Below are positions 15,493-21,208 of a stretch of DNA of 21,208 nucleotides, piece after piece. The position numbers and the translations under genes are program-made. The notes beneath the pieces are model-generated. The model saw only the letters and a program-made list of their open reading frames with translations, did no database searches and was not told the origin of the DNA. How positions within the stretch are numbered: position 1 is the first letter of the stretch; every line of letters begins with the position of its first letter. Source of the DNA: CAZDYP01 sp964509505 (lineage in GTDB: Bacteria > Chloroflexota > Anaerolineae > JACRMK01). Where the stretch lies: positions 1 to 21,208 of the forward strand of contig CAZDYP010000082.1 in assembly GCA_964509505.1 (NCBI GenBank). Direction: 5' to 3'.

Positions 15493-16080
15493 ATGAAACC
15501 GCAAACCAACTTCAACCCCGACGCCGTCGCCTACTACGAAAAAGCCGGCTGGGAAGCGTACTACGACCGCAATTGGTTGCGCGCGTTTGCGTTGTTGGTG
15601 CGCTTGAACCGCGAGCAGTTTCGCATGAATTGGTTCATCGCAATCTTGGCGGCGATTGACACAGTGCGCGCTTCGATTGCCTTCGCGCCATTGGATAAGA
15701 GCGATGTGGCGAAGGCGACGTACCACATCGGCAAGTTTTACGAGAAGGCGCGGCGTTCACTCGGCATGAAAGCTGGTGCGCCGACGCTTGCCGCATTGGA
15801 GATAGACTACTGGGTCGTGCATCGCCAGCTCGCTATCGCGCGTGCGCAAGACACAACACAAGACAACAGCGAACCAATGGTTCAATCGCTCGCCAAGCTG
15901 CACGCCGCGTTGTTCGATTCTACGCCAGAAAAGATGCGCGCCTCCGCCGAGCTTCGCGCGCTCGCCGCCAAAACCGTTGACCTCATCACGAGTAAGCGTT
16001 CGATCAACGTGCCTGACGATTGGCGCAAGGTGGAGAGCTATTTGCAGCAGGCGTATCGGCAAGTGAGGCGCGATGCGTGA
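15493..16080 (+). CDS. Hypothetical helical protein
   Basis: A 195-residue soluble protein with no membrane segment or signal peptide. It is rich in Ala, Leu, Arg and Tyr and is predicted by eye to be all helical. AYYEKAGWEAYYDRNWLRAF near residues 13-32 and the later YHIGKFYEKARRSLG resemble TPR-like helix pairs, but no full TPR consensus could be aligned. It starts a single base after the stop of the protease gene, so the two are translationally coupled and may work together. I do not recognise a named family. A membrane-associated partner of the CPBP protease would fit the arrangement, but this is inference only. Confidence 0.75.
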   Translation: MKPQTNFNPDAVAYYEKAGWEAYYDRNWLRAFALLVRLNREQFRMNWFIAILAAIDTVRASIAFAPLDKSDVAKATYHIGKFYEKARRSLGMKAGAPTLAALEIDYWVVHRQLAIARAQDTTQDNSEPMVQSLAKLHAALFDSTPEKMRASAELRALAAKTVDLITSKRSINVPDDWRKVESYLQQAYRQVRRDA

Positions 16081-16129
16081 AGGATGGCGGATCGCAAATG
16101 GCGTATGGCAGAGGGCGGATAGAAAAACA
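16081..16129. repeat. Degenerate ATGGCG repeats
   Basis: ATGGCGGAT, ATGGCGTATGGC and GGGCGGATA follow each other within 16084-16121, another short degenerate repeat tract directly after a gene end. Confidence 0.45.
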
Positions 16130-16256
16130 GGCTCATGTTAAGAAAATGCGCCGCTCGCTTGACTCATGCGGGACTCCCTATGGTCGCACATCCCGCACGG
16201 CACGTGGTGGCTGCGTCCATCCACCACGAGCGTAGCGCTTTTGTTTAACATGAGCG
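16130..16256. mobile_element. MITE-like palindromic element with 8-bp direct repeats
   Basis: Perfect 11-bp terminal inverted repeats GCTCATGTTAA (16131-16141) and TTAACATGAGC (16245-16255) enclose about 103 bases. Exact GAAAAACA copies flank it (16122-16129 and 16257-16264), as expected of an 8-bp target duplication if the element is 16130-16256. The outer stem continues through AAAA/TTTT, GCGC/GCGC and CGCTCG/CGAGCG. Two inner hairpins follow: GCGGGA (16168-16173) with TCCCGC (16191-16196), and GTGGTGG (16204-16210) with CCACCAC (16221-16227). The whole therefore folds as a three-way junction. There is no coding capacity. An 8-bp duplication and GG-starting ends would suit a derivative of an ISL3-like transposon, a tentative guess. 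A structured RNA is an alternative. Confidence 0.65.
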
Positions 16257-16264
16257 GAAAAACA

Positions 16265-16296
16265 AAACGGCGGTGGATATGATTCCACCGCCGTTT
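16265..16296 (-). terminator. Terminator of the class II aldolase gene
   Basis: AACGGCGGTGG (16266-16276) pairs with CCACCGCCGTT (16285-16295). On the minus strand the stem is followed by TTTTGTTTTT (16267 downward). Confidence 0.88.
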
Positions 16297-16324
16297 GCAT
16301 GACCGTCAAAATTTTTCGACAAGG

Positions 16325-16921
16325 CTATCGCTGTGATGTGTGATTGTGCGCCTGTTCCGCGCGCTCTGCGCGCACCGTCCCTTGCTCCGCAAACTCCTTC
16401 GCGCGTTTCTGCGCGTACTCCGCCATCGCCGTCGAGATCAGCGTCGGCCGCCCAATAGCGCTCGCGCGCAGTCCCAACTCCGCCGCTTCTTCCATCATAA
16501 TCAGCACGCGCACCGCGCTCATCACGTCGCGCTCAAACGTCAGCACGCCATGATTTTGCAGCAACACGCCGCGCGTGCGATCGGTCAGCACGTCGGCGAT
16601 GTTCGTCACCGATTCGCGCGAGCCACGCGGTCCGTACTGGGCGACGGGAATCGGGTCAGTCAGACCCAAGCGCGCCAGTCCTTCGTACCAACACTCAATC
16701 GGTTGGTTGGCGACGGCGTATGTCGTCGCATACGGCGCGTGAGTGTGGATGACAGCGCCCATCTGCGGGTTGCGCTCATAGACGACGCCGTGCATGTCCA
16801 CAATTTCGGCGGACGACGCTTCGAGCTGCCCATCTAACACTTTGCCGTTGAACGACACCAGCGGCAATTGTTCCGTCGTCAGATTGTCGAGATTCGAGAC
16901 GGAGGTGAGCAGCATCATGTC
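16325..16921 (-). CDS. Class II aldolase/adducin family protein, N-terminus lost in gap
   Basis: The last 198 residues of a class II aldolase-like protein (L-fuculose/L-ribulose phosphate aldolase or epimerase family). SSAEIVDMHGVVY carries the expected catalytic Glu. HTHAPYATTYA supplies two zinc-ligand histidines and QNHGVLTFERD the third. These enzymes cleave or epimerise sugar phosphates through a zinc-bound enediolate; the substrate is not determined. The visible part starts abruptly at the run of N, and about 45 N-terminal residues (the DGNISVR-type region) are missing. The ATG at 16918-16916 is an internal methionine, not a real start. Downstream is a strong terminator. It follows rimO on the same strand, but the spacing is unknown. 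Confidence 0.85.
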   Translation of the reverse strand, partial: DMMLLTSVSNLDNLTTEQLPLVSFNGKVLDGQLEASSAEIVDMHGVVYERNPQMGAVIHTHAPYATTYAVANQPIECWYEGLARLGLTDPIPVAQYGPRGSRESVTNIADVLTDRTRGVLLQNHGVLTFERDVMSAVRVLIMMEEAAELGLRASAIGRPTLISTAMAEYAQKRAKEFAEQGTVRAERAEQAHNHTSQR

Positions 16922-17021
16922 NNNNNNNNNNNNNNNNNNNNNNNNNNNNNNNNNNNNNNNNNNNNNNNNNNNNNNNNNNNNNNNNNNNNNNNNNNNNNNN
17001 NNNNNNNNNNNNNNNNNNNNN
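16922..17021. other. Assembly gap (100 N)
   Basis: Exactly 100 unknown bases, a conventional placeholder for a scaffold join. It removes the last ~20 residues of rimO, the intergenic region and the first ~45 residues of the aldolase, so the true gap is probably more than 200 bases. Confidence 0.98.
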
Positions 17022-18291
17022 CCATGCGCCCTACTTTCAATTCTTCTTGCACGAGCACGACGCCATCCACTTCAGGCGCATCACGGTACGAGCGCCCCAC
17101 GCTAAGGCCGTCCCCCTTGCCTTCGATCAGCACGTCGAGCTCGCGCCCAACGAGCGCGCGGTTCTTCGCCAACGAGATGGCGCGTTGATGTTCCATCAGT
17201 CGCCCATAGCGTTCGTCTTTCACCTCTGGTGGCAATTGCCCGTCTTGCGTGGCGGCGAGTGTGTTGGGTTCGGGCGAGAACGTGAACGCGCCCACACGCT
17301 CCAACTGCGCCCAGCTCAAAAAGTCGAGCAGCTCTTGAAACTCGCTTTCGGTTTCGCCCGCATAGCCGACGATGAACGTCGAGCGCAACGCAATGTCGGG
17401 CATCGCCGCACGCAACGTCTCGACCATGCGCCGTGCGACGTCGGGCGAAGGCCGACGCATCCGCCGCAACACGCCCGCCGCGCCGTGCTGCAACGGCACA
17501 TCGAGGTAGTGAACGATTTGCGGATGGCGCGCCATTGTCTCCGCTAATTTTTCGGAGACATGGCCGGGGTATGCATACATCAAGCGCAACCAGCGTAACG
17601 ATGGAACCGCCTCAAGAATGCTCTCCATCAATTCAGGCAACGCATCTTTCGCACCCACATCACGCCCATAAGCCGTGCTGTCTTGCGCGACGAGCACAAT
17701 CTCTTGTGCGCCGCGCGCCACGAGGTCGCGCGCTTCGGCGACGACTTGCGCGGCAGGCTTGCTTTTCTGCAATCCCTTGAACGAGGGAATCGTGCAGAAC
17801 GCGCAGGGCGCGGAACAGCCATCGGCAATCTTGATGTACGCAGACGGATTTTTTGTATAGGTGTTACGAGCAACCGTGGCGACGAGCGCACTGTCGTCTG
17901 CGCCAAGCTCGCCGAGACGCACGCGGTCTTGCGCCTTCACGCGCCGCCCGCGCAACGTTTTGACGAAGCGCGCGAGCTGCGTCCATTGCGCCGTGCCGAT
18001 GATGCCGTCAATGCCATGTATGTCATTCAACACTTGCGTGCCGTAACGTTGCGGCAAACAGCCTGCGGCGACGAGAAGTTGTCCGGGCGCTTTGAGCGCG
18101 GCAAGCTCGCGCAGCGCGTTCTCCGATTCTTGGCGCGCGACTTGCAAGAAGCCGCACGTATTCACGATGAGCACGTCAGCTTTCGCCGTATCTTCCGTCT
18201 GCTGATAACCATTCTGCTTCATCACCGTCGCCATGCCTTCCGAGTCGGCGACATTCTTGGGACAACCTAACGTCAACAAATAGAAACGCAT
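17022..18291 (-). CDS. rimO: Ribosomal protein S12 methylthiotransferase RimO, C-terminus lost in gap
   Basis: 423 residues are visible of about 440. The N-terminal UPF0004 domain starts MRFYLLTLGCPKNVADSEGM, with the cluster-binding cysteines at C10, in VNTCGF and in AAGCLPQRYG. The radical-SAM core has GCSAPCAFCTIP (CxxxCxxC for the 4Fe-4S cluster). A C-terminal TRAM domain begins at DVLIEGKGDGLSVGRSYRDAPEVDG and runs into the gap. LGCPKNxxDSE distinguishes RimO from MiaB/MtaB. It adds a methylthio group to the conserved aspartate of ribosomal protein S12. The start is ATG at 18291-18289, exactly at the family N-terminus; no Shine-Dalgarno is visible because the upstream sequence is the long palindrome at 18302-18374. 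Confidence 0.95.
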
Positions 18292-18301
18292 GAAGATACT
18301 T

Positions 18302-18374
18302 AAAAAGTAATGAGTAATGAGCAATGAATATGTCATACCATGACACACTCACCGCTCATTACTCATTACTTTTT
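18302..18374. repeat. Perfect 21-bp inverted repeat made of TAATGAG units
   Basis: Bases 18302-18322 are the exact reverse complement of 18354-18374. Each arm contains two GTAATGA units after an A run. A second palindrome, TGTCAT (18331-18336) with ATGACA (18340-18345), lies in the centre. It fills the gap between the rodZ-like stop and rimO start and ends in T runs on both strands. Confidence 0.88.
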
Positions 18375-18384
18375 ACTCCTTAGC

Positions 18385-19503
18385 TTATGGTTGGGGTGTG
18401 ATGGTCGGCGTCGGTGTGAAAGGCGGCTTCACCCATGTTGGCGTCGTCAGTGCGAATGTGCCTTGCGCGTTGACGCTCCATTGTTTGTCCACCACATCGC
18501 CGCTGCCGCCGAGTGTGGTGGGCGCTTGCCCATTCACCGACACTTTCACGCCGCCCGCATTGCCGGCGCGCATGGTCACGCTCTTGCGCGCTGTGAAGGT
18601 CTTTGTGTCGCCGTTGTTGAGGATGCCTTCAAAGGCGTCATTGCCATCCACTTCGATTCGCAGCCATGTGCGCTCAACGATGTCGAGTTTGATGCTCAAG
18701 GCGGCCGTATTGGACGTTGGCGTTGGGGGGTCGGGTGTTGGCGTGGGTAGGGGCGTATCGGTTGGAGCAGGCGTGGCTGGGGATGCCGCAGGCGCTCTCG
18801 CGGTCGCCGTCGCCATCACCGAAAAATGTGTGGTGGGCGTAGCGCTCGTCGGCGCCGCTGCAGCGCCGAATGAGCCTTGCATGAAGTTGCCCCAATACGC
18901 GCCGCACAAACCCAACGTGACCATAGCCGCCGCGGCGATGCCGACCATACGCCAATTCAGTTTCACAGGCGCTTTGAACGACGGTTGCTTGGCGCGTTGC
19001 TTGATGATAGGCTTCATCTTTTGCGCGTTGGGATACGGAACTAACGCGCGACTATCGGAGATGGGTTCGGGCGGCGCTGGCGCCTGTTGCGCCAAAGGTG
19101 TGGATGAGCGTTCAGCCCGTAATGAAGCGGGCAACGTCCATTGGGGTTTAGAAATGTGAGACGAAGAGGAGGTCGCCTCGCTCTCACTCGTCGTTTGCGC
19201 GGGCATGGGGCGAGCAACGACAGGCAAACGTGGCTTGGAAGGTGTCTCCACAGGCGACACCCCCTTGGCTTGCGGCACAGCTTTTTCATATAAGCACAGC
19301 AATGCCTCCGCATCCAAACTCAAATGCCGCGCCAAGGTGCGTAATAGCCCGCGCACATAGACCGGCGCAGGCAACATGTCATAGGTTTCATCTTCCAGCG
19401 CGATGAGAATATGCTCGCGAATTTTCGTCGTTTTGGCGACCTCTCGATACGACAAGCCTTTCGCTTCGCGCGCTGCCCGCAGCAGCTGTCCTAACTCTGA
19501 CAT
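18385..19503 (-). CDS. RodZ-like protein: helix-turn-helix, membrane segment, C-terminal beta domain
   Basis: A 372-residue protein. Residues 1-70 are a Cro/C1-type helix-turn-helix of the RodZ kind (SELGQLLRAAREAKGLSYRE, then TKIREHILIALEDETYDMLP and VYVRGLLRTLARHL). A Pro/Ser-rich cytoplasmic linker follows to about residue 180. One membrane segment lies near 190-212 (WRMVGIAAAAMVTLGLCGAYW), then a Thr/Pro-rich external linker. A DUF4115-like beta domain covers roughly 270-345 (TWLRIEVDGNDAFEGILNNG through GGVKVSVNG). RodZ anchors MreB to the membrane and helps set cell shape. MreB itself is not in the window, so I leave the gene symbol empty. ATG 19503 is chosen by the domain start and by a promoter 6 bases upstream. 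The 15-base longer start at 19518 would lie within the -10. Confidence 0.87.
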   Translation of the reverse strand: MSELGQLLRAAREAKGLSYREVAKTTKIREHILIALEDETYDMLPAPVYVRGLLRTLARHLSLDAEALLCLYEKAVPQAKGVSPVETPSKPRLPVVARPMPAQTTSESEATSSSSHISKPQWTLPASLRAERSSTPLAQQAPAPPEPISDSRALVPYPNAQKMKPIIKQRAKQPSFKAPVKLNWRMVGIAAAAMVTLGLCGAYWGNFMQGSFGAAAAPTSATPTTHFSVMATATARAPAASPATPAPTDTPLPTPTPDPPTPTSNTAALSIKLDIVERTWLRIEVDGNDAFEGILNNGDTKTFTARKSVTMRAGNAGGVKVSVNGQAPTTLGGSGDVVDKQWSVNAQGTFALTTPTWVKPPFTPTPTITPQP

Positions 19504-19509
19504 GGCGTG

Positions 19510-19538
19510 ACTATACAACTTTAACCACGCTCGGTCAA
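19510..19538 (-). promoter_or_regulatory. Promoter of rodZ-like gene, predicted leaderless
   Basis: On the minus strand TTGACC (19538-19533), a 17-base spacer, TATAGT (19515-19510), then six bases and the ATG (19503). Each hexamer matches five of six consensus bases. Transcription should start at the A of the start codon. Confidence 0.78.
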
Positions 19539-19551
19539 ATGCGCTTAGTCG

Positions 19552-19575
19552 CTAGCGACTAGCGACCAGCGACTA
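19552..19575. repeat. Left inverted repeat arm bracketing the LCP gene
   Basis: Tandem CTAGCGA/CCAGCGA units. The reverse complement of these 24 bases recurs at 21134-21157 with three mismatches, all transitions. Confidence 0.8.
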
Positions 19576-19584
19576 ATAGCTAAT

Positions 19585-19612
19585 TCGACCAATCCAACGC
19601 CTATGTTATAAT
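19585..19612 (+). promoter_or_regulatory. Promoter of LCP gene, predicted leaderless
   Basis: TCGACC (19585-19590), a 16-base spacer, then a perfect TATAAT (19607-19612) with an upstream TG (19604-19605). Exactly six bases separate it from ATG 19619. It is divergent from the rodZ-like promoter. Confidence 0.7.
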
Positions 19613-19618
19613 CCTCTT

Positions 19619-21136
19619 ATGCAAACTCGAATAATTGAGCGCCGCGCGCCCAGATACCCTCGCTACAAAAAGCCCTCTCCGTTGTGGCAAGCATTAGCCA
19701 TGTTGATCTTCTTCGCGTTCTTGGCAGGCGGGTTGTTCTCGGGCTATGTCTTTTACGAGACGGTACGGGATTGGGTGGCTCATACGAGTATGCTCTCGTT
19801 TGATTTTCCCGCCTTGCCCGTCGTTGGCTCGTTCAGTCCACCCGCGCAAGCCTCATCCAACCCAAACAACGGCGCGTCACCCGCGTCCACCACGAATAAC
19901 GCGCCCGCCTCTTCGCAAAGCACCAAAACTATTTTAGAGCGTAAAGAACGCACCAATTTTTTGCTGCTGGGCGTTGACCGGCGCCCCGGCGAGCGGGGGC
20001 CCACGCGCACTGATACGATGATGATCGTCACGGTTGACCCCGCCAGCAAATCCGTCGGGATGCTCTCGATTCCGCGCGATTTGTGGGTCACGATTCCGGG
20101 CTATGGCGAGGACCGCATCAACACCGCCTATTTCATCGGCGACGCCAAGAAGTATCCGGGCGGGGGCCCCGCGCTGGCAAAGCGCACCGTGCAATACAAC
20201 TTCGGCATCCCGATTCATTACTACATCACCATCAACTTCATTGGCTTCACGCGGTTGATTGACGAGATCGGCGGGCTCGACATTGAAGTGCCGAAGGACA
20301 TTTACGATACGTGCTATCCAACCTACGATTATGGGTGCAGCGTATTGAGCATTACCAAGGGCTTCCATCACATGGATGGCGAAATGGCGCTGGCGTATGC
20401 GCGCACCCGCCACGGGGATTCGGACTTCGGGCGCATGAGACGGCAACAGCAAGTCATCGTCGCGCTCAAAGAGCAAGCGCTAAAGACGAATATCCTGACG
20501 AAAGCGCCCGCTCTCTGGGCGCTCAAAGAGGATATGGTCGAGACCGATTTGACGCTCGACAAAATTTTGCAGCTCGCGCAGCTGGCGAGAGAGATCAAAG
20601 CGGAAAACATTCGTAACGCCGTCGTTGATGAGAAGATGGCGCTCGGCGTCACGACCAGCAGTGGCGCACAAGTCTTGTGGCCTGACCGTGACCGTATCCG
20701 CGAAGTGGTTGACCAGTTGTTCAAAGCGCCCGAACCGGTCGCCGTGCAAGTGCCTGTAACAAATCCTAAGCCGACAGCCACCCCTGCGCCGGCGCCGCAA
20801 GTGCCTGAACAGATCAAGAAACTGCAAACAGAAAACGCCAAAATCGAAATCATGAATGGCACAACGACCGATGGCCTCGCGGGGCGTGTGGCGGAGTGGT
20901 TGAAGGCGCAAGGTTTCAACGTCGTGTTGGTGGGCAATGCGCCCACACGCGACTATCCGCAGACCGTGATCGTCGAATCGCATAACCGCGCTTACACGCG
21001 CGACCAGTTGTTGAAAATTTTCCGCGTGTCATCCGACAAGGTGCGGAAAAACCCCAACGCCAAAAGCGATGTTGACTATCGCATCACCATTGGCGCAGAC
21101 TTCGATACGAAGGTGCTGCCGACCAGTCAACAATAG
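19619..21136 (+). CDS. LytR-CpsA-Psr (LCP) family cell-wall glycopolymer transferase with LytR_C domain
   Basis: A 505-residue membrane protein. It has a short basic cytoplasmic tail and one membrane helix (about 23-46), then a Pro/Ser/Asn-rich linker. The LCP domain runs from about residue 110 (FLLLGVDRRPGERGPTRTDT; D120, R130 and D132 are the usual pyrophosphate- and metal-binding residues) through MLSIPRDLWVTIPG, DRINTAY and ALAYARTRHGDSDFGRM. After a Thr/Pro linker (TPAPAPQ) a LytR_C domain follows from about residue 405 (KIEIMNGTTTDGLAGRVAEW). LCP proteins transfer undecaprenyl-pyrophosphate-linked polymers to peptidoglycan or other acceptors; the polymer here is unknown. The start ATG 19619 lacks a Shine-Dalgarno but sits 6 bases after a TATAAT. 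It is divergent from the rodZ-like gene, another envelope gene. Its stop codon is the first three bases of the right repeat arm. Confidence 0.93.
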   Translation: MQTRIIERRAPRYPRYKKPSPLWQALAMLIFFAFLAGGLFSGYVFYETVRDWVAHTSMLSFDFPALPVVGSFSPPAQASSNPNNGASPASTTNNAPASSQSTKTILERKERTNFLLLGVDRRPGERGPTRTDTMMIVTVDPASKSVGMLSIPRDLWVTIPGYGEDRINTAYFIGDAKKYPGGGPALAKRTVQYNFGIPIHYYITINFIGFTRLIDEIGGLDIEVPKDIYDTCYPTYDYGCSVLSITKGFHHMDGEMALAYARTRHGDSDFGRMRRQQQVIVALKEQALKTNILTKAPALWALKEDMVETDLTLDKILQLAQLAREIKAENIRNAVVDEKMALGVTTSSGAQVLWPDRDRIREVVDQLFKAPEPVAVQVPVTNPKPTATPAPAPQVPEQIKKLQTENAKIEIMNGTTTDGLAGRVAEWLKAQGFNVVLVGNAPTRDYPQTVIVESHNRAYTRDQLLKIFRVSSDKVRKNPNAKSDVDYRITIGADFDTKVLPTSQQ

Positions 21137-21157
21137 TCGCTGGTCGTTAATCACTAG
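21134..21157. repeat. Right inverted repeat arm bracketing the LCP gene
   Basis: Reverse complement of 19552-19575 with 21 of 24 bases matching. The first 13 bases (TAGTCGCTGGTCG) are identical, and they include the LCP stop codon TAG. Confidence 0.8.
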
Positions 21158-21166
21158 ACATTTGTC

Positions 21167-21196
21167 AAGGGTGTGGCGTTGTGCCATACCCTTTTT
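21167..21196 (+). terminator. Rho-independent terminator after the LCP gene
   Basis: AAGGGTGTGGC (21167-21177) pairs with GCCATACCCTT (21183-21193) with one G-U pair and a five-base loop, followed by a T run. Confidence 0.92.
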
Positions 21197-21208
21197 AATT
21201 TCAGATTT

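Noticed and set aside
16340..16837. 165-residue plus-strand open frame over the aldolase gene
   Set aside because: Arg/His-rich mirror of the minus-strand aldolase, which has clear zinc-ligand motifs.
18302..18374. CRISPR array or phage attachment site in the repeat tracts
   Set aside because: Units are degenerate, adjacent and without unique spacers, and no cas or integrase gene is present.

Overview
The window looks like a bacterial chromosome fragment, moderately GC-rich, most likely from a Chloroflexota (Anaerolineae-like) metagenome-assembled genome. This is inferred from the mix of genes: adenosylcobalamin-dependent ribonucleotide reductase with NrdR, Thr/Pro-rich linkers in envelope proteins, a RodZ-like protein divergent from a LytR-CpsA-Psr (LCP) protein, and many degenerate intergenic repeats. 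No marker gene fixes the taxon. A run of exactly 100 N (16922-17021) is a scaffold gap.

Layout. 1-536 (minus): start of an enolase-superfamily enzyme cut by the window edge. 838-1907: PilZ-domain gene overlapping a HAD phosphatase gene. 2017-2088: tRNA-Gln(CUG) with its own promoter and terminator. 2177-3190: CelD/BcsL-type GNAT protein. 3329-6619: deoxynucleotide module, with a promoter, a tandem pair of NrdR boxes, nrdR, a terminator-like hairpin and nrdJ. 6680-7227: decayed fragments of a DUF433-like gene and possibly a DNA-modification gene. 7394-7849: Hsp20. 7990-9486: membrane-anchored beta-propeller protein. 9647-11461: ftsH. 11708-16080: uvrA, a CPBP-family intramembrane protease and a conserved hypothetical, tightly spaced. 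16130-16256: MITE-like palindromic element. 16325-18291 (minus): class II aldolase fragment, gap, rimO fragment. 18385-19503 (minus) and 19619-21136 (plus): divergent rodZ-like and LCP genes.

The main discovery is that nrdJ is split by a 245-nt sequence (5440-5684) with the hallmarks of an ORF-less group I self-splicing intron. The 5' exon ends in U, the intron ends in G, a P1 helix pairs the exon end with an internal guide, and P2/P4/P5/P6-like stems are present. Removing it restores the reading frame and regenerates the NPCGE motif. It sits inside the codon of the predicted catalytic thiyl-radical cysteine, so no active enzyme can be made without splicing. Unspliced mRNA stops two codons into the intron.

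Other patterns: three genes have a sigma-A-type -10 hexamer exactly 6 nt before the ATG, which predicts leaderless mRNAs. Several intergenic regions, and two sites inside uvrA, carry inverted pairs of short degenerate repeats, each with its own sequence. One such pair brackets the LCP gene.
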